Part shown: piece by piece, positions 16,241-23,840 of the stretch | How positions within the stretch are numbered: position 1 is the stretch's first letter | Layout of the letters: the number at the start of each line of letters is the position of its first letter | The notes under the pieces: model-generated | Told to the model about the DNA's origin: nothing | The model's database searches: none | What the model saw: the letters and a program-made list of their open reading frames with translations, nothing else | Origin: an uncultured Rhodospirillaceae bacterium | GTDB taxonomy: Bacteria; Pseudomonadota; Alphaproteobacteria; Rhodospirillales; UBA2165 | Assembly: GCA_913020445.1 (NCBI GenBank) | Contig: CAJWAR010000036.1 | Location: forward strand, 1-44,118 | Direction of reading: 5' to 3' | DNA: 44,118 nucleotides | Translations under genes and position numbers: made by a program

Positions 16241-17926
16241 CTACATGCCGGTTACTTTGACGGCGGTGTTTTGTTCTATCTTAACCGATTTTTTGCGTTT
16301 GATGTAATTGCTGACTAGATCATAAATCGCCGGGCCTTTAGTGGCTGGGTTTACTGATGCCCAGCCGCCGACAATATAGGTTTTGGCGGGATCAATTGGC
16401 TCGCCGGTCGAAAGTAGTGTCATCTTTGATACGCGAGAGCCGATCTTCTGGCCGATATCGAAATGATAGCCCATGCCGCCAACCCGCACCATATCACCGC
16501 CCTGTTGGAAATAGGGGTCCGGATTAAACAAATTGTCGCCAACGTCTTCGAGAATCTCTTTCAAAAACTTGCCAGTCATTTCGTTGCGATAGACGGCGGG
16601 ATAAGTCAGAGCTGTTTGGGAATAAACATCTTCAACACGAATGTCCTGACCCGGCAGCAGTGTTGCACCCCAGCGGAAGCCGGGCGACAGCGAAATCTGT
16701 GTATCGCGCTCTTCCATAATTGCCTGATTAATCAGATCGTCAAACGTGCCGTTAAAATTGCCGCGCCGATATAAGAGGCTTTCGGTTTTACCGAGCACGG
16801 AGTTGACGGATTTTTCATACGGCGCCCGCACTTTGCGGATCACTTCGGCTATTTCAGGATCAGGCTTGATGGCATCCGAGAAGATCGGCATGAGCTTATA
16901 GCGGTAATTTGTGACCTTTTTGTTTTTCACTTCGAGATCAAGACGGCCAAGAAATTTACCGTGGGAGCCGGTGGCGATCAGAATGGTATCTTTTACCTTT
17001 ATGGCAGCCGGTATGGCATCGTGGGTATGACCGGTTAAAATGACATCAATCCCTTTGACGCGGGAGGCCAGTTTGCGGTCAACATCGAAGCCATTGTGGC
17101 TCGCCAGTACGACCAGCTCTGCGCCACCCGCTTTGGCTTTTTTAATGCTTTCGATGATTCTTTCTTCCTGGATACCAAACGACCAATTGGGAATCATATA
17201 ACGCGGGTTGGCAATTGGAGTGTAGGGAAATGCTTGGCCAATGACGCCGATCTTAACACCGCCTTTTTTGAAGAATGTAACATCTTTAAAAACCGGTTCT
17301 TCCCATTCTGTATCGGTGACATTCCCAGCGAGGAAGGGAAATTTAAGTTTCTCGATCAGCTCTTTGACGCGCTCAGCTCCGTAGGTGAACTCCCAATGCG
17401 CGGTCATCAATTCGACGCCCATGGCGTTCATCACTGTGACCATATCCTCGCCGCGGGTCTTGAGCGAGCTATAGGACCCTTGCCAGGTATCACCGCAATC
17501 GATCAGCAGGGTGTTGGCACTGCGCTCGGCGCGAATGGCTTTAATCAGCGTTGCCATGTGGGCCATGCCGCCAATCCGGCCGTAAGAATTACTGAGCGCG
17601 ATATGGTCGGTGCTGGTAAAGGCATAGGCCTCGGGGGAGCCGGCTTTGAGGCCGAAACGAGTTAAAAAATCTTTGCCGGTAATATGCGGCGGTAGTCCGT
17701 TCGCCGCACCGACACCGAAATTCATCGAGGGCTCGCGGAAATAGAGCGGCATCAATTGGGCATGACAATCGGTGAAATTCAGCAACGTAACTTGGCCAAC
17801 GGGCGAAAATTCAAGCAGTTTTTCCTGGGTGATTTTTTGCTGTGCGGCAGCTTGTGAGAACGGTGCGCCGCCCATCAGCGCAGCGGTTGCTGCCGTTACT
17901 TGAAGAAAATCCCGACGTGTTAACAT
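16241..17926 (-). CDS. soxB: Thiosulfohydrolase SoxB
   Basis: A 561-residue Tat-exported (TRRDFLQ) di-manganese enzyme of the 5'-nucleotidase family that splits sulfate from the SoxY-bound thiosulfate adduct. Metal and active-site motifs are FTDCHAQLMPLYFREPS (D53, H55), LLIDCGDTWQGSY, MTAHWEFTYG, VVLASHNGFD and ILTGHTHDAIP. The length matches the family. It lies 87 bp after soxA, with a terminator-like hairpin in between, so its expression may depend on readthrough. GGGTGAG lies about 8 bases before the ATG. Confidence 0.95.
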   Translation of the reverse strand: MLTRRDFLQVTAATAALMGGAPFSQAAAQQKITQEKLLEFSPVGQVTLLNFTDCHAQLMPLYFREPSMNFGVGAANGLPPHITGKDFLTRFGLKAGSPEAYAFTSTDHIALSNSYGRIGGMAHMATLIKAIRAERSANTLLIDCGDTWQGSYSSLKTRGEDMVTVMNAMGVELMTAHWEFTYGAERVKELIEKLKFPFLAGNVTDTEWEEPVFKDVTFFKKGGVKIGVIGQAFPYTPIANPRYMIPNWSFGIQEERIIESIKKAKAGGAELVVLASHNGFDVDRKLASRVKGIDVILTGHTHDAIPAAIKVKDTILIATGSHGKFLGRLDLEVKNKKVTNYRYKLMPIFSDAIKPDPEIAEVIRKVRAPYEKSVNSVLGKTESLLYRRGNFNGTFDDLINQAIMEERDTQISLSPGFRWGATLLPGQDIRVEDVYSQTALTYPAVYRNEMTGKFLKEILEDVGDNLFNPDPYFQQGGDMVRVGGMGYHFDIGQKIGSRVSKMTLLSTGEPIDPAKTYIVGGWASVNPATKGPAIYDLVSNYIKRKKSVKIEQNTAVKVTGM

Positions 17927-17966
17927 ATTTAAAACTCACCCAGTAAGAGGTAACGAAAATGTAGAT

Positions 17967-18003
17967 AAAAAAAGGGCGGCATCCGATTTGAACACCGCCC
18001 TTT
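17967..18003 (-). terminator. Rho-independent terminator between soxA and soxB
   Basis: On the minus strand the arms AAAGGGCGG and CCGCCCTTT (9 bp) enclose a 15-base loop and run into TTTTTTT. It begins 10 bases after the soxA stop and ends about 40 bases before the soxB start. It would partly separate soxXYZA from soxB-soxV, or lower soxB levels. Confidence 0.75.
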
Positions 18004-18013
18004 AAATTACTAT

Positions 18014-18868
18014 TTAGTTGCGGACTGCCGGGGTTTCCCATTTCAGTCCGGCCGCACGTTGCATCAGATAGAATTCAAGATTGGTGTATTCTTCTGATCC
18101 GCGTTTATACGGTTTAGCCCGCACGTTCTTGTTACAGCCTGAGAAGCGGCGATGTATTGTTCCCGGTTTTTGCCATTTCAGACGATAGGTTGGAAAGCCG
18201 TTTGGCATCCCCATGCTGAGAACATTAGAGCGTGCCAAACTACCGGCATAATCTTCATGGCAATGCTTGCATGACAAGTCCAGTAGACCGCGTCGCTGTT
18301 CAAAGAACTTCTTACCTTTGGCCAAGAACGGTGCAAGAGTCGCACGGTTTTGATCGTTGATGATGCTTTTAACCGGCGTGCCGCGAGATTGGAGTTTTAC
18401 ATACATTACTAATCCCATCATGCCGTCCGATTCCCATTTCATTTTCTTGCCGCCCATATCATCGATAATGTGACGGTTCAGGAAAGCCTGAATGGCAATC
18501 ATTTTTTTGGTTTTTGCGTCATAACGCGGGAAAGTATTTGCAACACCTTTCATGGATTTAGAGGCAGCGTCGTGACAGCTTGCACAGGCTTTGCCCACTG
18601 TGCCCATTTTTTTGTTCCAAATTTCTTCGCCTTGATCAACCCATGGAAAACCAGAATTTTCAAAATCATCATCCTGCATATCGCGAGTTTGCGATGTCAT
18701 ATAGACGTAACCACTCTTTTTCTCACCAACAACATAGTTTTTGTTGCGTGGATCTTTTGCCCGTCTTTCGGCTTCATCAGCAAACGCGATCGACGCATTG
18801 TTAGCGAGTCCAACAATAATTCCTAGGCCCATGATGGCGACTACTGAGAGTATTTTTCTGCCAATCAT
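18014..18868 (-). CDS. soxA: Sulfur oxidation c-type cytochrome SoxA (dihaem)
   Basis: A 284-residue exported protein (signal LSVVAIMGLGIIVGLANNASIAFA). It has two haem motifs, CASCH (C95, C98, H99) and CKHCH (C200, C203, H204), and the active Cys C245 in RRFSGCNKNVRAKPY, which becomes the persulfide haem ligand. With SoxX it joins thiosulfate oxidatively to SoxY. Two motifs place it in the dihaem SoxA group. AGGAGA precedes the ATG. It is the fourth gene of the sox operon, 42 bp after soxZ. Confidence 0.95.
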   Translation of the reverse strand: MIGRKILSVVAIMGLGIIVGLANNASIAFADEAERRAKDPRNKNYVVGEKKSGYVYMTSQTRDMQDDDFENSGFPWVDQGEEIWNKKMGTVGKACASCHDAASKSMKGVANTFPRYDAKTKKMIAIQAFLNRHIIDDMGGKKMKWESDGMMGLVMYVKLQSRGTPVKSIINDQNRATLAPFLAKGKKFFEQRRGLLDLSCKHCHEDYAGSLARSNVLSMGMPNGFPTYRLKWQKPGTIHRRFSGCNKNVRAKPYKRGSEEYTNLEFYLMQRAAGLKWETPAVRN

Positions 18869-18910
18869 TTTTAAATCTCCTGTTAAGTGCTCCCTAAGAT
18901 CAAACTCAGC

Positions 18911-19234
18911 CTAATTGGCCGTGACCTTTTTGGATGTTGTTACCTTGCCGCCTTTATCGTCTGTCCAGACGAATTTGAAGGTGCCGCTTTCATCTATTCG
19001 TGCATAAAATGCAAAATAGGGATTTGCAGAAATCGCGGGATGCAAATCGGCAGTTACAACGGGTTTCCCATTAAAGACGGCTTCCACTTTGTTAATAATG
19101 AAGCGCGGAATTTTGCCGCCTTTTTTATTTTTGCGCTGACCCGTTTCCATCTTGTGTGGGATCAATGTTTTAATCTGAACCACCTGTCCTTTATTAACGG
19201 ATTTAGGCAGTTTGATACGAGGTTTTCTAGCCAT
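18911..19234 (-). CDS. soxZ: Thiosulfate carrier subunit SoxZ
   Basis: A 107-residue SoxZ: PRIKLPKSVNKGQVVQIKTLIPHKMETGQR is the family start, followed by IPRFIINKVEAVFNGKPV and a FVWTDDKGG end. It forms the SoxYZ carrier and has no signal of its own; it is exported with SoxY. It follows soxY by 21 bp, with AGGAAGG upstream. Confidence 0.95.
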   Translation of the reverse strand: MARKPRIKLPKSVNKGQVVQIKTLIPHKMETGQRKNKKGGKIPRFIINKVEAVFNGKPVVTADLHPAISANPYFAFYARIDESGTFKFVWTDDKGGKVTTSKKVTAN

Positions 19235-19255
19235 TTTTCTAATTCCTTCCTGTTA

Positions 19256-19741
19256 TCAACCGCCGCAGCCGCCGATGGTGACTTTAACGAGCCGGGATAC
19301 GCGATGGACCGAGCCATCACTCATTACCGCAACAGCAATAACGTTTTGAGTTTTTGCCAACCGCATCCGGGTGGATACTTCCGCTTTGCCGGAGGCCGGC
19401 GTCAGATGGAAGGATGCAACTTCAGAGCGCGGATTTTTATCAGCAGCTAGATGTATAGATTTTACATAACTGCTAGCGGTCATTGGGCTATCGACCCGAA
19501 CGGTTAACGGAACGGTCGCGCCATTTTCTGCTATTTCCGGCATTTTCAAAGTGATTTTGCCAGATTTATAAGATGATGTTCCGCTAAGCTTGCTGATCAA
19601 TTTAGCGGCAGAATCTGGCGTTGCCAGAGCTTCACCGCTGACAATTGAGCCGGTCGCTGCCGCAACTGTGCCCAGTCCAAGAAGCTTCAAGACGTCTCGC
19701 CGCTCCAAGGTGTTTTCCAATTTTCTAATAGTATTCGACAT
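19256..19741 (-). CDS. soxY: Thiosulfate carrier subunit SoxY
   Basis: A 161-residue SoxY with a Tat-like signal (ERRDVLKLLGLGTVAAATG) and the C-terminal swinging arm ending VTIGGCGG. C159 in this arm carries the sulfur intermediate. Without SoxCD in the window, the sulfane sulfur left on this Cys would be removed by another route, such as transfer to stored sulfur. It sits between soxX (33 bp) and soxZ. Confidence 0.95.
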   Translation of the reverse strand: MSNTIRKLENTLERRDVLKLLGLGTVAAATGSIVSGEALATPDSAAKLISKLSGTSSYKSGKITLKMPEIAENGATVPLTVRVDSPMTASSYVKSIHLAADKNPRSEVASFHLTPASGKAEVSTRMRLAKTQNVIAVAVMSDGSVHRVSRLVKVTIGGCGG

Positions 19742-19774
19742 TTGATGTCTCCGATTTTGATAGAACGAGATTGT

Positions 19775-20251
19775 CTATTTCTCTTTGAGCGTAACGAGAT
19801 AGGCCAAGATATCTTCGACATCCTGAGCGCTAATGATGGTCTTACCCTGCCATTTCTTCTGCACCCGGTGGTAACCGGTTTTCAGATGAAACGACGGCAT
19901 AATGGTATCCGGGTTCAAAGTCTTTGCACTGACCAAACGCAAACGCAATTCAGCGGGTTTGTAGCGACTTGCGACGCCGCGAAGATCAGGCCCAATGTTG
20001 CCGTGGTCGGCTTGCTCAGGCGCCGGCAAGGTATGGCAAGCCAGACAATTACCTTTTTTTCGGTGGATCGCTGTCGAGCGGCCCTTCTTGGCATTGCCAG
20101 GTTTGCCGGTGAGAGATTTTGGGATGCCATCACCGACCCGCGCTTTTGCGAGATCAAATTCAGCTGCGTCGGAAGGGGCGGAGAGCCCGATCGTCAGAGC
20201 TGTTCCGATCATTAGGCCAGCGAATGAATATATCAGTTTGCTGAATTTCAT
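19775..20251 (-). CDS. soxX: Sulfur oxidation c-type cytochrome SoxX
   Basis: A monohaem cytochrome of about 158 residues with signal peptide (FAGLMIGTALTIGLSAPSDAA). The haem motif is CLACH (C69, C72, H73) in KGNCLACHTLP, and M118 in PDTIMPSFHLKTG is the likely axial ligand. It partners SoxA. The frame extends upstream to 20374 with Arg-rich sequence, but the ATG at 20251 has AAGGAGA 9 bases upstream and begins a proper signal peptide. It is the first gene of the operon. Confidence 0.93.
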   Translation of the reverse strand: MKFSKLIYSFAGLMIGTALTIGLSAPSDAAEFDLAKARVGDGIPKSLTGKPGNAKKGRSTAIHRKKGNCLACHTLPAPEQADHGNIGPDLRGVASRYKPAELRLRLVSAKTLNPDTIMPSFHLKTGYHRVQKKWQGKTIISAQDVEDILAYLVTLKEK

Positions 20252-20723
20252 AATGAACTGTCTCCTTAACCTGGCAAAAAGGTGACACTTTAAGCGGCTC
20301 CTCCTGCGCAGATTGTTTCTTTTTAATGACCGTGAAGTCACCTGTTCCAAAACGTTTTTACTTGTCGTCACCAAGTATTTTTATATTTCTAATGGGTAAC
20401 TTAAATGTGATCTAAAATTATTTCAAGTCTTAAATTATATTTAAGTTAAATTTAAAATAAGAAGCTGCTGAGGATGAAGATTGATAGACACTGTCACGAT
20501 TTGTGCACAAAAAAATTGTTGTTATGCGAGATTTTATACTAAAAAACACCACATTAAATATATTTATACATTAATTATGTGTATTTAATGATAGTGGAAA
20601 TTCAAATAAAATTCGTTGATCTATATTTATTCTTATCGTCTTAGATTAATTTATTATTTGATGTTTAGTTGTCATTTTAAACAAATGAAATAGTAGGAAA
20701 GATTTAAAATATAAGGTTAGCTG
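20252..20723. promoter_or_regulatory. Sox promoter region, gene-free
   Basis: This AT-rich stretch has no supported gene. At 20429-20445 there is a palindrome with arms CTTAAAT and ATTTAAG around TAT, followed directly by TTAAATTTAA. It lies about 180 bp before the soxX start, as an operator for an ArsR-type regulator might. Downstream, towards 20700, it contains the 3' end of the small-gene operon. Confidence 0.5.
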
Positions 20724-20954
20724 CTAAGTGCCTGCAACGTCACTTTTAACCTGTGTTGACCATTTATCCATGATCTGGCTCCATTCAGCGGCAGTCGGTG
20801 GATCAATGTCGAGAATGGTAAAGCGGCTGCCCTCGCGGATACGCACTCTCATCATTCTGAGGCCACTTTCATGGACAACTTCTTGGCAGGTAATTTCGCG
20901 ACCGAAAGGCGCTTCTAATTTAGCAATTTCTCGAATTTTTTCGTCGGCCATCAT
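20724..20954 (-). CDS. Small conserved-looking protein of unknown function (76 aa)
   Basis: A 76-residue soluble acidic protein. The core KLEAPFGREITCQEVVHESGLRMMRVRIREGSRFTILDID suggests a small beta-rich domain, and the end PPTAAEWSQIMDKW a helix. One Cys is present in EITCQEV. I believe similar proteins go under a DUF name in sulfur oxidisers, but cannot verify this. It overlaps the upstream 92-residue gene by 4 bp, so they are translationally coupled; it is the last gene of the unit that starts with the dioxygenase at 22167. Function unknown. Confidence 0.8.
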   Translation of the reverse strand: MMADEKIREIAKLEAPFGREITCQEVVHESGLRMMRVRIREGSRFTILDIDPPTAAEWSQIMDKWSTQVKSDVAGT

Positions 20955-21229
20955 TCCTCCGAATCATCTGTATTAATTATTTCCGGGGGCCCGGCAAAAG
21001 GACTTTTCTTGGTTAAAAAGGCTATCTCCAATTGGGCTTGCCAATTTCGAGGGGTATCTGGAAAATCCGGCTTTAAATCAAATTCCATCAAAACCATGCC
21101 CCCTTCGCCCATTGCATTAACAACATTAAGCAGCTCGGCGAAAGTGACGACATCATGATTTTGGATAATGATCTGGCTGAGCGGTATAACGGGTGCCGGC
21201 TCGGTCGATACGGGCGTATTCTTGTTCAA
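20951..21229 (-). CDS. Small protein of unknown function (92 aa)
   Basis: A 92-residue soluble protein with no signal, helix membrane segment or Cys. The centre DVVTFAELLNVVNAMGEGGMVLMEFDLKPDFPD seems a folded domain, and the ends are polar and disordered-looking (Pro-rich N-terminus, acidic C-terminus DDSEE). The start is TTG, supported by GGAGG six bases upstream. It lies 41 bp after the dioxygenase gene and overlaps the 76-residue gene. I do not recognise it. Confidence 0.78.
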   Translation of the reverse strand: MNKNTPVSTEPAPVIPLSQIIIQNHDVVTFAELLNVVNAMGEGGMVLMEFDLKPDFPDTPRNWQAQLEIAFLTKKSPFAGPPEIINTDDSEE

Positions 21230-21270
21230 AATTGCCTCCTGTAATTCAGCTGATCCAATTTGCCGCGAAG

Positions 21271-22167
21271 TTAGGTATTGGTAATACGATCAAGATAATA
21301 AATTCGATAAAACAGCCGCTTGGTTTCGGGGTCTTCACCATCATAAAATTTCGTCCGGCCATGGAGTACATTATTGCCGACCAATCCTGAGCCAGGCTTC
21401 AGCTTCACTCTAAACACATATTTAGTGTCATTGTTAAGAATCAACTGCAGAAATTCCAAGGCCTCTTTGATACGGGGGTCGTCCAGCCAGGTTACATAAG
21501 TTTTGCGGCCAGTATAGCGCAGGTGCAGGGCATTGATTGTCGGATTGATCGAAAGTGCCGGCCCAATTTGTTCGGCGCGAATCACTTTGCCATTTTCAAT
21601 ATTGGCTGGAATTGTCAATGCATTTGGCTGCATCAGGCCATCGATAAAATCCGGATCTTCATCCCGCAGCAAAATGTAGGCGATTTCGGGATCGAGCAAA
21701 AAATTTTCGCCACCCTTGGGCGCTGCCCGAACGCAATGTAACAAAAAGCCATGCACCAAATGATCAGCATCATTGTAACAGCCGTCAGTATGCCAGCCGA
21801 GAGGTTTGTCGGTGTAGGGAATATAAGCGCTCTTTTCACCATTATCAGCGACAGCGAGCTCACTGACCCCATCTCCTTCGGTCGTTAAGGAGCCGTCCAC
21901 TTGTTTGAGACCAAGGCTGGCACCAAGATTAATGGGTATGTTTTTATCTTCGATAATCTGCTCGGGCCCAACGTAAATCGCCATATTGGATTTGCGGCAT
22001 TTATCAACGAGCGCCTCTATCTGTTGTCCATTTGGCGCGCTCGGATCATCCACATTTACCATCAATTCGTCGATATTGGCGGGATAGCCGGTGAGCTTTT
22101 CCTCCCGCCAATGCAGATAGCACTCATTGTTTTTAAGATCGTTGGGTAAGGTCATTGGTGGCGCCAT
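21271..22167 (-). CDS. TauD/TfdA-family Fe(II)/2-oxoglutarate dioxygenase
   Basis: A cytoplasmic oxygenase of about 298 residues. The iron ligands are H127 and D129 in GWHTDGCYN (numbered from the longest frame) and distal H270 in NNVLHGRTKFYDG; R285 in ETKRLFYRIYYLDR is the expected 2-oxoglutarate anchor. TauD enzymes hydroxylate taurine and other sulfonates or amines, but the substrate here cannot be read from sequence. It starts a unit with two small unknown proteins and is divergent from dsrA across 396 bp, which ties it to sulfur metabolism or to O2-dependent control of it. The start is taken at ATG 22167; ATG 22155 is also possible. Confidence 0.85.
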   Translation of the reverse strand: MAPPMTLPNDLKNNECYLHWREEKLTGYPANIDELMVNVDDPSAPNGQQIEALVDKCRKSNMAIYVGPEQIIEDKNIPINLGASLGLKQVDGSLTTEGDGVSELAVADNGEKSAYIPYTDKPLGWHTDGCYNDADHLVHGFLLHCVRAAPKGGENFLLDPEIAYILLRDEDPDFIDGLMQPNALTIPANIENGKVIRAEQIGPALSINPTINALHLRYTGRKTYVTWLDDPRIKEALEFLQLILNNDTKYVFRVKLKPGSGLVGNNVLHGRTKFYDGEDPETKRLFYRIYYLDRITNT

Positions 22168-22563
22168 CAAGTGATTAAAATCTCACACCCACTTAAGCCA
22201 ATTGATCTGTTGAGTCTACTTTAGATCAGCGCGAAATCTATTTTAGGATAAATGCACGTAAATTTAACAATAATATTACGTACAATATATATAAAATACG
22301 TAAATCATTGAAAATTAATAATATTTTTCCGATAAATCCACGTATATCGTATTTAAGGAAAACGTTGATTATAGTAAATACATTGTGCTAACAATCATTC
22401 TAGAAACGAAAATAATATGCAGGGTTTCGTGCTTAGTCCCATAATTACAGGATTGCTGAGCGACTAAAATTGTAAGACCAACTTGGCAGTTTTAAGCACG
22501 ATTATCTAAATTTCTGAATGCAGGGGCGGGGTCTCTAGCGAGAATCCGACAAGGAGAATATGA
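22168..22563. promoter_or_regulatory. Divergent dsr promoter and leader with phased ACGTA boxes
   Basis: No gene here. Four ACGTA boxes lie at 22256-22260, 22278-22282, 22298-22302 and 22340-22344, spaced 22, 20 and 42 bases, so about two helical turns or a multiple. Further on, TCGTGCTTA at 22427-22435 and TAAGCACGA at 22493-22501 are exact inverted repeats that could form a leader stem. It must hold the promoters of both the dsr operon and the dioxygenase unit. Confidence 0.6.
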
Positions 22564-23829
22564 GTGACTAAGAAAAAACACGAAACCCCGATGCTGGATG
22601 AGCTTCAAGGCGGCAAATGGCCCAGCTTTGTCGACGGCTTGAAAAGATTGGCCAATGATGAAGACAAGCAATATTCAGGCATGATGAATGATCTGCTGGG
22701 TCAGTTGGAGCATTCTTACGAAACAAAATTGGGTTATTGGAAAGGCGGCACGGTCAGCGTCTTCGGCTATGGCGGTGGCGTTATCCCGCGTTTTTCGCAA
22801 GTTGCCGAGGACTATCCGGAATCTTCTGAGTTTCACACGTTGCGTGTACAGCCGCCTGCCGGTATGCATTACAATACTGAGTTGCTGCGTAGTATGTGTG
22901 ATATCTGGGAAGAACACGGTTCCGGCTTGATCGCCTTGCATGGCCAAAGTGGCGATATCATGTTTCAAGGCTGCACCACCGAGAAAGTTCAGCCGGCATT
23001 TGACGCGTTGAACGAAATCGGTTTGGACATGGGAGGTGCTGGTCCAGCGCTCCGGACGTCAATGAGTTGCGTCGGCCATGCGCGGTGCGAGCAATCCTGT
23101 TACGACGAAGTGCGCGCTCACCGCACGATCATCAACGCTTTCCTTGATGAAATGCACCGCCCGGCCTTGCCTTATAAATTTAAGTTTAAGTTTTCGGGCT
23201 GTGCCAATGACTGCGTTAATGCAATCCACCGCGCTGACTTTGCCGTCATCGGCACCTGGCGCGACGATATGAAAGTTGACCAGGAAGAAGTCAAAAAATA
23301 TGTCGCCGAGGCCGGTCGTAAATACACCATCGATAATGTGATCACCCGCTGCCCAACCAATGCGCTCAGTCTCAACGATGACGACACGCTGGAAGTTGAT
23401 AATCCAAGCTGTGTCCGCTGCATGCATTGCCTCAATGTCATGAACAAGGCTTTGTCGCCGGGCGATGATAAGGGTGTGACTATTTTGATCGGTGGCAAGC
23501 GGTCGCTGAAAATCGGTGATCAAATGGGCACCGTCGTTGTGCCGTTCCTCAAGCTTGAGAGTGATGAAGATTACGAGAAACTCGAAGAAATGGCTGAAAA
23601 TGTTATTGATTTCTTTGCCGAAAACGCGCTTGAGCATGAGCGCATTGGCGAGACCATTGACCGCATCGGCCTGACTAATTTCCTTGACGGTGTGGGCATC
23701 GGGATCGATCCCAATATGGTCTCTCATCCACGCACGAATTCCTATGTCGATACGTCGAAGTGGGACCAGGAAGCCGCGAAGTGGCTTGAGCGCAAAGCGG
23801 ACAACAGCGCCAAAACGGCAGCGGAATAG
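22564..23829 (+). CDS. dsrA: Reverse dissimilatory sulfite reductase alpha subunit DsrA
   Basis: A 421-residue sirohaem protein. The cluster-binding motifs CVGHARC (C-x5-C) and GCANDC (C-x3-C) and the inserted ferredoxin region with RCPTNAL and CVRCMHCLNVMNKAL are complete. It works with DsrB in the cytoplasm; in this context it oxidises DsrC-bound sulfur to sulfite. GTG start at 22564, GGAG 7 bases upstream. The reverse direction is inferred from the presence of dsrEFH and dsrL, which are markers of oxidisers. It is the first of 13 dsr genes. Confidence 0.96.
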   Translation: MTKKKHETPMLDELQGGKWPSFVDGLKRLANDEDKQYSGMMNDLLGQLEHSYETKLGYWKGGTVSVFGYGGGVIPRFSQVAEDYPESSEFHTLRVQPPAGMHYNTELLRSMCDIWEEHGSGLIALHGQSGDIMFQGCTTEKVQPAFDALNEIGLDMGGAGPALRTSMSCVGHARCEQSCYDEVRAHRTIINAFLDEMHRPALPYKFKFKFSGCANDCVNAIHRADFAVIGTWRDDMKVDQEEVKKYVAEAGRKYTIDNVITRCPTNALSLNDDDTLEVDNPSCVRCMHCLNVMNKALSPGDDKGVTILIGGKRSLKIGDQMGTVVVPFLKLESDEDYEKLEEMAENVIDFFAENALEHERIGETIDRIGLTNFLDGVGIGIDPNMVSHPRTNSYVDTSKWDQEAAKWLERKADNSAKTAAE

Positions 23830-23840
23830 GGAGCGGAAAA

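Noticed and set aside
17096..17665. A 189-codon frame opposite soxB
   Set aside because: It is an antisense shadow of soxB; the SoxB protein is continuous and fully typical.
22256..22344. CRISPR-like array in the dsr upstream region
   Set aside because: Only 5-base boxes repeat; there are no long repeats with unique spacers and no cas genes.
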